Positions 19,181-31,250 of a DNA stretch of 64,000 nt are shown in pieces. The position numbers were made by a program, and so were the translations under genes. The first letter of the stretch is position 1. Each line of letters opens with the position of its first letter. The stretch is taken from contig JAGTTD010000001.1 in assembly GCA_018398585.1 (NCBI GenBank), positions 34,797,938 to 34,861,937 on the forward strand. The letters are read 5' to 3'. This DNA comes from Simmondsia chinensis (taxonomy: Eukaryota > Streptophyta > Magnoliopsida > Caryophyllales > Simmondsiaceae). The notes beneath the pieces were generated by a model that was not told where the DNA came from, did not search any database, and saw nothing but the letters and a program-made list of their open reading frames with translations.

Positions 19181-21500
19181 ATTTTTCACTTATCATAAAT
19201 CCAATTTATTACAAATTTTATGCCCATCCCTTCTATGTATGATCCAAAAGTCTACTTAGTCAATGTCTTAGTGAAGTCAATTACTCTATCTGAACCTACA
19301 TGCCCTCTTTGCGGCTTCTGAAGCTGCAATGTATTCGGCCTCCATGGTGGAGTAAGCAATACAATACTACTTGACATTCCTCCCACTAATGGCTTCTCCG
19401 CCAAAGGTAAAGACATGCGCATACATCGAACATCTAGCATATCTACCTAACTGGAAGTCTGAATTAGTATAGCTAACTAGAACCAACTTGTCATTATAAG
19501 AGATCAGCATATAATCTCTAGTTCTTCATATCGAACTGACTTGACAACCAAATCTTTACAGCTGATGACACCCTTACATCATTCCCAATGAGTAGTATAT
19601 TTTCAACATAAAATACTAAGAAAGTCGCTACTTTCTCTTGATGTCGTTTGTACACGCATGGTTCGTCAACCAATTGCTCAAAACCATAAGACTTAATTAC
19701 TTCAGTGAATCTAATATTCGATGAGCGTGATGTTTGCTTTAGTCCATAAATGGACTTCTTCAATTTTCATACCATATGCTCCTAGTTTTTGCTAATGAAA
19801 CTGTCTCGTTGTACCATATAGATGCGTTCTTCAAGACGACCATTCAAAAAGGGGCCGTTTTGACTTCCATTTGTCAAATCTCATAATGAGCTGTAATAAA
19901 TAGGAGTATCCTTATGGACTTTATCATGGTTACTAGTAAGAAGGTCTCATCATAATTGATTCCTTCCTTTTGGGTAAAACCCTTAGCAACCAATCTTGCC
20001 TTGAAGGTCTCTCTCTATCTTCCCGTCCACTTCTCTTTTCTTCTTGTAGACCCATTTACAACCAATGGGCTTAATGCTAGCAAGCGCCTCTACAAGACAC
20101 CAGACCTGATTAGAATACATAAATTATATCTTAGATTTCATTGCTAAGACCCATTAGTCAGCATCCTTGCCTTTAATTGCTCCATTATAGCTGAGAGAAT
20201 CAGGTTCAACACCACGGTTAACCACTAAGGCTCCCGCCATGAACTTGTCAGGTGCCCTGACAATCCTCCCACCACACCTAGGCTCTCGTGTACTTGGAAC
20301 ATTCTTGACGCTGTCAATAGGTGCATCTAAGGCATCCACTATGTCCCGAGTTGTGTCTAGCTGTTCAGAATTAGCATCACTTTCTTTTAATCTCTCTAAC
20401 ACTACTTTGCTTTTACTTTTGTAGTCTACTACAAAATTCTCTTCTAAATATTTTACATTTGCACTTACAAAAACTTTTTGATTAGAATGACTATAGAAAA
20501 GACCACTCCTTGTTCCCTTGGAATAATCCCAAAAAGAGATTGATAAAGTAGCATGACTCATCATGGATCTTATCATCTCTAACAATATCATATTCCTTCT
20601 TTCTTCAACACTATTCTACTACGGTGTACCCAGAGCAGAAAGCTGAGATCTTATCCTATTTGCAGTTAGGAAATCCAGAAACTCACCCTAAAGATATTCA
20701 CCACCTCGATCTAATCAAAGTGACTTGACTTGCTTACCCAATTGCTTTTTCAACATCAGCTTTGTACTCGTTGAACTTTTCAAAAGAGTCCAACTTATGT
20801 CTTATTAGGTAACTATATCCATAATTAAGTAATCATCAGTAAATGTGATGAAGTACTCATACCCATCTCTTGCTTGAACGTTCAGTGATCCACATACATC
20901 TATGTGAACTAGCTCAAGCAAGTCACCAACCCTATTGCTTTTACTCTTAAAGACAAGCTTGGTCCTTTTACCTTCTATGCAGGATTCGCAGACTGGCAAT
21001 GACTTTAAGTCCAGAGCCTCTATCAGTCCATCTTTCACCAGCCTTTGGGTCATATTCAAATTATTGTGACCTAAACGTTGGTGCCATGTGTAGGCATTAT
21101 CCCTTGGTGTTTTCTTTTGGGAGATTAAACAAGTGAGCTTGTGTTAAATTTATTTAAACAAATATGTCAAATTTTTGGTCTGGAAATAAACATTTTATTT
21201 CTTGTAATAAAAGGTTCATAACCAAAATCAACCGAATAACAATTATCCATTAAACGAATTACATAAATCAAATTCCTGCATAGTGCAGTTATAAATAAAC
21301 AATCCTTTAAATTCAAAATTCTAACACTAAATACTAAGCTAACATCTCCTACTTCTAAGACCACTTCTCTTGTACCATCCCTGACCATCAGGTACAACTC
21401 CTCATCATGCATCCTTCTGGTTAGCCTAAGCCTTTGTAACATATTATAGATATGATCAGTTGAACCTATTATGTAAGAGATATTAGAAAGTGTTCTAAAA
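17211..21500 (-). mobile_element. Ty1/Copia element M (minus strand), 5' end missing
   Basis: Its 3' LTR (17211-19180) reads on the minus strand from TGTTAGGAATAGTG to TTCCCAACA. RNase H, RT, integrase and protease remnants follow in the order expected for minus-strand Copia. It stops inside the protease near 21500, where plus-strand RT of Copia A resumes. Gag and 5' LTR are missing. The right boundary is approximate. Confidence 0.82.
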
Positions 21501-21535
21501 GTATAATAGATAGATTGTGTTAGATAGATTGACAA
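19181..21535 (-). pseudogene. Copia M pol remnants: RNase H, RT, integrase, protease
   Basis: From high to low coordinate: protease-like region at 21535-21167 (IIGSTDHI.NMLQRLRLTRRM, the active Asp of the usual D-T/S-G missing); GAG-pre-integrase and integrase start at 21059-20805 (LPVCESCIEGKRTKLVF, ELVHIDVCGSLNVQARDGY); end of integrase and linker at 20591-20154; RT at ~19900-19518 (KKSIYGLKQTSRS, and YVENILLIGNDV where YVDDIL is expected); RNase H at ~19440-19260 (STMEAEYIAASEAAKRAC). Both RT catalytic Asp are changed and frames are broken. Confidence 0.85.
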
Positions 21536-22290
21536 TATGAGATACTGTGTCTCAACAACATGTTACAACTTATAGTATAGATGATGTATTAGATATGTCT
21601 TCAATCATGTTATTATCACATTAAATACACGAGAGCTTTAGTGTAGTGGGAGGATGGTCAGGGTCACTTGACGGATTCATGTCTCCAATCTTAATGGCTA
21701 AGCATGATGGTGAATCTGATCCTTTAGACCACAATGAAACTCTTAAGTATAAAGATGTAGACAAAATGGTCGTGGTAATAAAAGTTAAGTTAAAGTAATT
21801 GTATCTTGACTAAGTCTAGATATTTGTAGAGGCACCGAAAGATATTAAGTCCATAAGATTGGATCTGAATTGATGTACAAGTACAAAGAGTTCAATGGAT
21901 GAGAAAGTTGAGACTTTCATGGCTAGATTGATGGCTGTGGGCTATACCTTAAAGGAAGGAATCGTCTTTGATGAAACCTTCTAGGTAGATGTCATATTTA
22001 AGTCCATAATGATACTCTCATCCATTGTATTTCATATGATGAGATACGGGAAATGGAAGTCAGGATGACATTTTCTGAATGGTCATCTTGGAAAGGTTAT
22101 GTAAATGATACAACTAGACAGTTGAGTCGACTACTTAACTCAGTAGATTTTTAAAACATGAAAGCATATGAGGAAAAGAATGAAACAATAAAAGATCAGT
22201 ATTGGTTAAAATTTATAGTCAAAAGTTTACAAATCCCTAGCGGATAGTTATGCAATGCAGGGCTAATTGGGTTTAGGACAAGTGGGAAAC
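21530..22290 (+). pseudogene. Copia A RT-side interior remnant
   Basis: Parallel to 30620-31250 of Copia B: both contain a GYTLKEGIV segment and a segment equivalent to the RT N-terminal block. It ends in a purine-rich acaagtgggaaac before the 3' LTR. Stops are frequent and no long ORF remains. Confidence 0.65.
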
Positions 22291-24298
22291 TGTTGGAATT
22301 AGTGTCATAGAAAAACCCAATTAGTTAGTTTTAAATACTAAATATATGAAATTATTTTATTTATTTATTGTTTAATCATGTTTTACAAGTCAAAATATAT
22401 GTGTGATTGTTTTTCTAAAGCGTTCCATGAGATGGACGTAGACTAAGGTGACACGTTAGGTTTGGTTTAATTGGTTAATGAGATCAAACCACAAATAGAC
22501 TTAGATCAATCTAGTTATATGTTGTGAAAGTATGTTCGTAGTCAGTATAAGTTTGGACAACTTATTTAATAAGATTATAATATGATATTTTAGATGATTT
22601 GCCATGGTCATGTGGATAGAGATCCAAAAGTACTATATTAGTGTTGTTTATATGATTGGAACACTGAGCATGATCACTTGAATTATTTCTTTCTTAACTG
22701 GTATTAGAAATAATTAATTCTGTAAAACGATAACACTAAATCCAAGAACTAGTCTGAACTTGTGCATTGAATATTCATTGATTTGATGTGCCAAAAGGAT
22801 TAGTTAAAGTGCGTTGACTTGAATCTTCTGTGCATTAGGTAATGGCATGAAGTGTAGTGAGAATAGTTATTTTATGTGGAATCTATAGTCTCTAATGAAA
22901 TAGAGATGTCCCCTTAGTTGATTCACAAAATATATGAACATATTATAGAATCTTTGCTCAAAGCATTCCATATGTTTGACATTTGGCATAATACGAAAAT
23001 TGTTTTTGTATTATTGAATTGTTCGAGAAGGGCGAGTCGAGAACTACGATGAGAGATGTAAGAAAAGTAACAACAGTAGTTAAAGTTACTTTTGGTCACG
23101 AATATCTAATAGAGGAGTTAATTGTCGTAATAAAAGTTATTTGAGAAATTTGTGAGTGAATATATTTAATTCTAGAGTGCAATAAAACATATTTAGTGGA
23201 ATTAAGTTTTACTTAATGGTAATCAATTGTTATCACGAGATGATAATCAGATTTGAACATTTTGGAGTTAGAGTTAGATTGTTCTTGAGGTCCTTTCGCA
23301 AGTCACAATTGAAAATATTTATAAAAAAATTCATGAGATGAATTATTTATTTATGAGATACATAAATTTTTATGCTAAACAAATATTCATGAGATGAATA
23401 TATAATACGATAAATATCGTATTTAAAATAATTCAAAAATTTCTTACCCAAAGTTAAGTCATGTGGGCCCCACATCTATTAAAGAAAAAAGGGGAGATAT
23501 ACGCGTGAGTTACACATTTTAAGCGAGGCTCTTGTTTTGCATATGAATACGATATTTTATAGTGAGAGATTATAAGTTTAGGGTTTTGAAACATAGTTTT
23601 CTTCCATGATAAAAACTCTGAAATTGTTTTAGAGATTTTCTAAATTATTGTTTAGCATAAATTTTTTGAAAAATTATTTTTTGGAGAGATTAAAGGAATA
23701 ATTTTGTTCTGAAACTTTTCTTGAGTTAAATATTTTTGGGAGCCCACACTCCCGATGCTAGAAGAGGTCATTGCAAAGAAACTCTTGTGGTGTCAAGAAA
23801 CCCTTCTCCAATTTCATATCTTCGAGATTCACTTCAAGTATGTTCAATTAAATATGTGTTATTTAGTTTGTTTTTCCTTTATTTCATTTATTTTACATAT
23901 TAGAACTCCGAAGTTAATCGTGCTTGGGCGAGAGTAGTACTAGGATGAGTGACCTCCTGTGAAGTTCTCACCCTCAGGTTAGGGGCACTAGGAAACAGCC
24001 TCTCTTCAGGTTAACACCCTGAAGGGGGAAGGCTACGTACATCCGCCCCCCGAGACCCTACGTAGGCGGGAGCCCTTGAGGCACTGGGTATGTTCTTCTT
24101 TTTTACCATGTTTGCATTTATTTTATTCGGTTTTTTTTTCTATTGTTATATTATGAATCTATTAGAGTAAGATTTTCATTTAATTAAATAGTTTAATTGG
24201 ATCGGGGCTTTCGATTTAAAATTAAGAATTTTAAATTGGTTTTCAACTGCACCCGGTCTAGTCAATTCAGGAAACTTTTTGGAAATACGTTCCCACCA
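22291..24298 (+). repeat. 3' LTR of Copia A
   Basis: Starts TGTTGGAATTAGTGTC and ends near ggaaatacgttcccacca. About 200 bp of it (23900-24098) is an inserted 5S-headed SINE not present in related LTRs. The 3' end is inferred from the parallel LTR of Copia B. Confidence 0.75.
23900..24098 (+). mobile_element. 5S-headed SINE, second copy, 5'-truncated
   Basis: Starts inside the 5S part (agaactccgaagttaatcgtg), continues through cttgggcgagagtagtacta and gagtgacctcctgtgaag, then the RTE tail (gaaacagcctctcttcagg, gaagggggaaggctacg, taggcgggagccc, gaggcactggg). The junction of head and tail differs from the 14611 copy: here the final ~20 bp of 5S are gone. A possible target repeat is catttatttta (23885, 24115), but it is T-rich and uncertain. 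Confidence 0.85.
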
Positions 24299-24393
24299 AT
24301 TACGTCATTTTTCATCAATAGAGTTGAAGTAGCAACTATTTTTTGATTAATGTTGTAGTGAAATGATAAGAGTACCCTTCAATACTTGCATTC

Positions 24394-27018
24394 TGTTGGA
24401 ACCAATGTCTTGAAAACCCAATTATTTATATTTAAATATTAATAAATAAAATTATTTTATCTATTTTATGTCTAATTTATGGTTTAGGAGTCAAATATAC
24501 ATGTGAATATTTCTAAAACGCTCCATGAGATTGACGTAGTCCAATACGACATGTTATAGTTTTGTTTAAGTGGCTAATGAGATTGAGCTACTGATAGACT
24601 TAAATCAAAATTATGACGTGTTGTCATAGTAGGTGATAAGTTCTGAATAACTTGTCTGATAAGACTATAACATGATACCTTAGATGTCCTGTCTAGGTCA
24701 TCTAGATCGGGATCTTGAGGGATTATGTTAATGTTCGTCAATAAGATTGGAACATTGAGTTGGACCACCGGAATTCTTTATTTCTTAATTGCTATCAAAA
24801 ATAAATAGTTCTTTATGATTAGGCAATAACTCTAAATCCTGAGATTGTCTTGAACTTGTGCACATAGTATTCATCACTTTAATGTACTCAAAGTGAGGTC
24901 CTGTAAAGCGACCAGTAGTCTAGTACATTGAGTAATTACATGAAATATAGCGGGAAAAAAAAATGTCAATATGGAGTCTATAGTCTCTTATGAGATATAG
25001 ATATCCCCCATAAGTAGATTTGCAAGTGCTTGGAAAATTCAGAATCGTTGGCCTAAGTATTTCTAGTGTTCATCACTAGAATTAATATGAATAATATGTT
25101 ATCATGTCACAGAATTATTCAAAAAAGGGCGAGTCAGAAACTTAAGGGGAAGTTGTGAGAAGCATAATGATGTGAGTTTTAATTATTACTTCTCATGGAT
25201 ATCTAATACAGGGGTTGAACGCTCATTTATTACAGATTGGGAATTATCGAATAAATAAGTTCCATTCTAAAGTGCAGTAAGACTTATTTAGAGGAATTAA
25301 GTCTTGCTAAATGGTGGTTAAATTTTATCATGAGAGGATAATTAATTTGACCCATTTGAAGCTAGATTTAAATTGTCTCTGAAGTCCCTGCGCAAGCCTC
25401 TATTTTACACCATCAGAAAATTATTAAAGAAATTCATGAGATGAATTATTTATTCATGTGATAAGTAAATTTAAATTTGCTAAATAGTATTCATTAGATG
25501 AATAAAATTAAAATTTAAAAATAAAATAATTCTGTTAAAATAAAAATTCATAACATGGGGGAACAAAATAAAACAAAAAAGGAGAAAATCTATGAGTTTT
25601 ATAGGCTCGGCTAATCACGGCACGAAACGTGTCGTGCCATGAGAGGAGGAGAGGCGTGATCCATGCCTCTCGATTTGGACGAATCATGTGTCGCGCACTG
25701 GGACGTCCCACACAATCATTTGTGCCAACAGGCTCAGACGAATCACGAGCCGACGCATGGCATGAGTGACGTGTTCAAAACGCGGGAGGTCCCTTGCACT
25801 AAATGACGTCATTTTTGGTTTACAATTTTAATCCCACATCGAAATGTCGTACTCTTTTCGGTCCAATAGCCTATTATAAATAGTGGTCCTGGAATTAAGG
25901 TTTAGGATTAAAAATCAATTAATTTTATAATTTTTCGAGAGTGTTGACTTTCAGAGAATTCAAAGAGGAGAAATTTCTATTCAAAATTTTCCTCTAGTTT
26001 AATATTTTTCGGAGTTTACACTTCAAGTAATTTGAGGAGATTGCATGGAAGGTCTCCAAGTCACGGTTATTTCTTGAAGAGACACTATGGTCTACATTCA
26101 TATATTCTTCTTTCCATTTCCTTTAATTTTCGCTTGTTTATTTATTTACAGTATTTATTATGCTAGTTATTATTTATGTCATTATTATGAATGTATAAGA
26201 GTAAAAGGCTTGTCGATTTAAAATTAGAAATTTTAAATCCATAGATTTAGAATTAGGAATTTTCAATCTATTGTAGGTTTAGAATTACATATTTTAAATA
26301 GTTCCGCTGCCATTAATTGGGCGTGGCCTCAATTGAGGATAAATTGAGGGAACAACGTTTGAGGTGGTTCAGTCACGTTAGGAGGAGACCACCCACTGCC
26401 CCAGTCAGAAGATGCAAATAGCTACATGCTACGCTAGGGAGGAAAGGGAGAGGCAGGCCGAATAAGAGATGGCTGGAGACGATCTGACAGGACCTAACCA
26501 AACTAAACCTACAGGAGGAGATGACCATAGATAGAGCTTGTTGGAGGGTGAGCATAGGGGTAGCCGATGTAGCGGTTTAGAGTAGTGCATCTTATGATTG
26601 TTTTCTCTAGTGCCTTGAGGTGTATTAACTTCTTCTTTGGCACACGTCCTAGCGCACCTATTTGTCTATATGTGTTTGTAACCACTTGTTAAACTTGTAA
26701 CTCATGTAACTTGTGTACATGTTGATTATTTCATTGCAGCTATGCTTTGCAGTGTTGGCTTGTACTATTTACTGCTCCAACTATGTTCACCTCATGCTTT
26801 CAGGATTCTATGCTTCCATAATGACACACTCTTCAGGTCGAGGGTCCTCGGAAGCAGCCTCCCTTCAGGATAGCACCCCGAAGGGGCAAGGCTGCGTATA
26901 TCCACCCCCCAAGACCCCGTGTATGTGGGAGCTCTTGTGGCACTGGGTTTGTTGTTGTTGTTGTTGTCCGTTTTCGTTAATTAGACTAACTTATGGAATA
27001 TTTTTGAAATACATCCCA
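24394..27018 (+). repeat. 5' LTR of Copia B with RTE insertion
   Basis: ~1.97 kb of LTR plus the 658-bp RTE fragment. TATA box TATAAATA at 25875-25882. A near-palindrome ggcacgaaacgtgtcgtgcc lies upstream of it, near 25620, in the LTR part specific to this element. Confidence 0.8.
26319..26976 (+). mobile_element. 5'-truncated RTE LINE with complete 3' end
   Basis: Flanked by ttaatt (26313-26318, 26977-26982). It begins within the [38 protein letters not shown] matches the C-terminus of the RTE at 44430-44550 and ends at the tag at ~26578. A 3' UTR follows, then the shared tail (ggtcctcggaagcagcctcc, ggggcaaggctgcg, ggcactggg) and (TTG)n. This copy proves that the tail is the native end of the LINE. 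Confidence 0.88.
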
Positions 27019-27522
27019 ATGATTAGTATTAGAGCCAGCCTCAATTACATTCATAATATACATGATAGGCATATGAAATCGAAATAAATAGATTTGCAAA
27101 TGAATAAAATAGAGATTTTATTAACAGAAAGAAGAAAGCTGGAAGAGTTATTAAAAGTTATTTAATAACTATTATACTTGAAGCTTTGTTTTTTAAATTG
27201 TTTAAAACTTCAATTGAATTAAAGATTAATTTAGATATGAAAATTTTGATTTTCAAATATTGCGTTTAAGATCTTATATGATTAGATCTACATGAATTTA
27301 GGAAATATTCAATGGTTGACTATTTTAGTAAGATACCACCATGAATATCTAATATGATTATAGTTTCTAAATTATTTTATTCTAATAAGATTAGATACAA
27401 TATTTTGAATATCTATTATGATTAGATGTTCGGTTTTATTTTGTTCTAATGAGATTAGAATCAATATATTCTTTTTAATTAAAAAAATTTACTTGAATTT
27501 TTCTGACACTGTCGTCAACGAT

Positions 27523-27542
27523 TGACGTCAGCGCTGACGTCA
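27523..27542 (+). promoter_or_regulatory. Double TGACGTCA palindrome in the Copia B leader
   Basis: TGACGTCAGCGCTGACGTCA is a perfect 20-bp palindrome made of two TGACGTCA sites around AGCGCT. TGACGTCA is the consensus target of plant TGA/bZIP factors; paired TGACG motifs form as-1-type elements. It lies ~500 bp downstream of the 5' LTR. Function is inferred. Confidence 0.55.
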
Positions 27543-27944
27543 CTGACTAACTTGAAAAGAAATTTTTATTTTGCAACGCAACAAACGTCAGTACTGATTT
27601 TATATAATAATAATAAATTAATTTAATTTATTAGGATGCGATTCTAATAAGGATTATATGATAATCACCACAATTGTCTTTATAATGACCACTCTTGTGT
27701 TTTGAAAGCCTATCTATATCAACCATATGAAATGTTTAATTTTCTCAAGTTAGGATTAGACATTCAATTGTTGAAATATTTGGAAAGAAAATATTTTGTG
27801 CAACGTTTAATAAGAATATAGTTAAATAGGTAGGATAATTAAGGCAACGTAATGTGATTAGGAATTATTTAATGGTTAAATAAAATTTAGAATCTGATTC
27901 TAATAACGGTTATGGGATAATTATGATTAAAAGAAATATCCACC

Positions 27945-28905
27945 ATTCAAAACATCAAATGGAAGCGAGGTGTAGAAGTTAAGTTCTCACGGCCTCCATT
28001 GCCAGTCTAACAGTATACTAGATAAGTGTTACTTCCTGAGGCGGGCATTTTACCTGTAGTGTATAGGGCTAGACTTCTTCGGGATTGATTGAGGTACAAG
28101 AAAACAGGTGCGGCCACACCGCCATGGAGTATCTTGTGGACTTGTACCAAAGTCTAGGCGATGGTAGACACTTGACTAGGATAGCATATTGGACTCCTAG
28201 GGAGTACTGGGGTATTATCTTAGAGGCCAAGGTAGACTGGTGAGTTAATTATGTTTGGAAAACATATTAATTGAGAATAGTTCTCACCTATCTGATAACT
28301 CGATACGGCTCCATTGCCGTAGAGTAGCGGGTAGATTAGTTAGGTAACCATTGCATACATCAGGGAATGGTTAGGTAGATTTCATGGTTTGTTTTGTTTG
28401 CTAAAGCAATTAGAAAGTTCACTAACTCAAAATATCAATTGAGAGCGAATTTTTATGATTTTCATGGCCTCCGTTACCGGTCTAATAGCATAATAGATGG
28501 ACGCTACTCCTTGAGGATGGCATTCATTTGCAGTACAAGGTTAGACCTCTTAGAGATAGACTGAAGCGCTGGAAAACAGGTGCGTTCACGGCACCATGGA
28601 GTACTTTGTTGACTTTTATGGATATCTAGGTAGCGGTATACACTTGACTAGGATACCACATTAGCCTCCCCAAGAAGCTCTGTCGCATGACCTTTGAGGC
28701 TAAGAGAAAAGTGGTGTGGTAATTTTGTTTAGTAAGAGTTTACAAGAAAACCAAATTAATTGAGAAAAGTTCTCACCTTATTGATATCTTGATGCTGCCC
28801 CGCTGCCGGGGAGTATTTGGTAGTTTGGTTGGGACACCACGGCTTACATCTTAGTATGGGATTGTGAACTCCATACCATGATTGTTTGCTAAAATAAAGA
28901 AATAT
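27945..28905 (+). repeat. Tandem duplication (~472 bp) in the Copia B leader
   Basis: Two diverged copies. Shared landmarks are cacggcctcc (about 28000), ggaaaacaggtgcg, cttgactaggata at 28171 and 28643, and agttctcacct near the end. The offset is ~472 bp. There is no coding potential; it sits where gag leader sequence is expected. Confidence 0.8.
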
Positions 28906-30619
28906 GTCTATGTATGTTATATGACTTGCTTATAGTTTTTTTTTTTTCAGGCTGCTTGTTTTTTAAATTTCATAATGCATCGTGATCAATACTGTTGCCC
29001 TCTTAAGCTCACTAAAAAGTATATTTATATGTTCTGTACATAAGAAAAATTAAAGATGCTCGTTTGTTCTCTAGTTTACTGCTAAAAGATCTACTAGTTT
29101 GAAAAGCAATTTTCAATAGTGGCCTAGGCTAATGAGTTAGTAGGGTGCAAGATTAGAACATTAATATCGAATGTATTCTAGTATGAGATACTTGAAAAAT
29201 CAACTGTAGTAGAGATGCCCAATTTTGAGAAAAATGTTTCATGGGCTATTAGGTAGTATGAGGACACCTTATAAGAAAGATTATTGACACTAGAGTGTGT
29301 TAAGGATTATCAGTTCAAGAGCGTGTCATAGAGACGATAGCTCCTTCAATTGAACTAAAATTCTTGATGCAGATATTAATATCCAATCTCAATTGGATAT
29401 GATCCTGATTTGCTTGTCGGGGTCCTTAAATTAGTTCATTATGCAACAATTAATGGCGATTACTCGTTATTTGGACTGATGAAGGTACAAAGAGTGAGAA
29501 AAAGGGAGTCGTGGGTACTAAGAGAAAAGTATACTTAATGGTAGCAAACATCTCAGGGAAATCGGAACCTCTAAATTAAAACAAAAAAAGGACTAGTCAT
29601 TAAAAATTTTTAGAAGGAGTTGCCTAGAAACTCATCTATTCTTGTTGCTAAGGTTTGAAAACCGTTAGAACAAAGTATTTCATATCTTATTGGCACTAAT
29701 GGAGATTAGTTGGTAGTCCACTAGTGTCCTGGTAGATTGCAGATCAACCAACCGAATTTGCAAGGGCTTGTGGAGTTTTAAGTAAGCTAGGAAGCTTATA
29801 GATGGCAAGTTGTATCCTTCGCCTAAAGGTGGTACAAGCGTTTTAGTTTAGGCACCAAGAATTAATGGTTTAAGTTTTTTGAATATAGTTTTGATTTCGA
29901 ACTATCTTCATATACCAGTCTCGTAGAAATTTGATTTCCATTTCTGATTTTGTTTATAAAATCATTTTTAGTGGTTTTTGAAAATACTGAATTGTATATA
30001 AATAAAATGTTTATTTAAAAGCTAGAATGGTTGATAGTTTTCTAAATGAAAAACTTTTTTAGTGGAAATCCTATCTCTAATGCAAGCTAGTCTGCATTAC
30101 CAAGAAAAAGAAGATTTTCCTGAAGTAGATGTAGCTCTTAGTGGCACTCGAGCTTAGGTCACATTAGTCTAATATGATTCGAGGACTAGATTGAGGTGGT
30201 CTTTAGGATAGCTAGATTCAAAATGATAACCAGTCTGCAATCATGTTTGAATAAGTGGTGACTTAAAGAATCTTTAAGAGTAAGGGCAATAAAGCCGCTA
30301 AGATGCTTGAACTTGCTCACAAAATGTTTGTGAACTAATGATTGTTCGAGCGGATGGAGCCTATAAGTATTTCATCATTTTTTTTTTTGTTGATGACTCA
30401 AATCACTTCGATTAGATCAAGGAGGTGAATTTTAGGAGAGCTCTTAGTTTTTTCTTACTACAAAGTGTTGTAGAAAGGATCAATAACATGTTATTGAATA
30501 TAGTAAGATTCATATGATGAATCAATCTTGCATACCGAAAGATTTGTTATGCAGGAAGTTTAATAAATGGGTAATGGTGAGTTTGCGTTAAAGAATTTGA
30601 TAAATTGAGATATTGTGTC
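28906..30619 (+). other. Decayed Copia B interior (gag to integrase region)
   Basis: No open frame of useful length. By position it corresponds to gag, protease and integrase, but I cannot read a motif with confidence. Confidence 0.4.
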
Positions 30620-31250
30620 TTAACACCATGATGCAACTTCGTTTTTGGTTGATGCATTTGATGTGTGCTAAAATTAATCTTAAATTGCACTATAAAAACA
30701 CGCGAGCCTCAGTGTTGTGGGAGGCTGATCAGAGCACCTGATAGATTCATTTGATTAGCCTTAATGGTTAAGCAAGATAATGAATCTGATCCTCTAGACT
30801 TCAATGGAGCTCTTAAGGATAGAGATGCAGACCAATGCGTCATGGCAATTAAAGCTAAATTGGAGTAAATGTATTCTTACAAAATCTGGGAACTTGTAGA
30901 GGTGCTAGAAGGCATTAAATCCATTAGATTGGATGTAAATGGATTTACAAGAGATGGAGAGGAGAGGATGGGAAGGTAAAGACCTTAAAGGCAAATATAG
31001 ATGGCAATGGGTTATACCCTTAAGGAAGGAATCGTCTATGACTAGACCTTTTGGTCAATTTCTGTGCTGAAGTCCATAAGGATATTATGATGAGATATGT
31101 CAAATGTAAGTTAACACAACAGTTTCTGAATCGTCATCTTGAGGGACATATGTATATGATACAGCTAGACAAGTTTATTGCTAGATATCAGGAGCATATA
31201 GTATGCAATTTGAGAAAGTCCATTTATGCACTTAAATTAGAATCTTAATC
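30620..31250 (+). pseudogene. Copia B reverse transcriptase remnant
   Basis: The frame at 31051-31248 contains an AEVHKDIMMRY segment, then FLNRHLEGHMYMIQ (cf. FLNG.LEE.IYM.Q in Copia RT) and LRKSIYALKLES (cf. L.KS.YGLKQ.S). The catalytic Y-x-D-D block downstream is not recognisable. Collinear with the remnant in Copia A. Confidence 0.75.

Larger units (their letters stand above)
16379..24298 (+). mobile_element. Composite Ty1/Copia element A (plus strand), interior largely replaced
   Basis: A partial 5' LTR (16379-17210) matches the start of the 3' LTR (22291-24298): TTGGAATTAGTGTC, cccaattagttagtttt, gggcgagtcg. Between them are a minus-strand Copia piece (17211 to ~21500) and only the RT-side end of A's own interior (~21530-22290). 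The 5' LTR stops at 'gcgaatatat', where the minus element starts; its remaining ~1.1 kb is nowhere in the window, so insertion was followed by deletion. The 3' LTR is preceded by the purine tract acaagtgggaaac. Confidence 0.75.
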
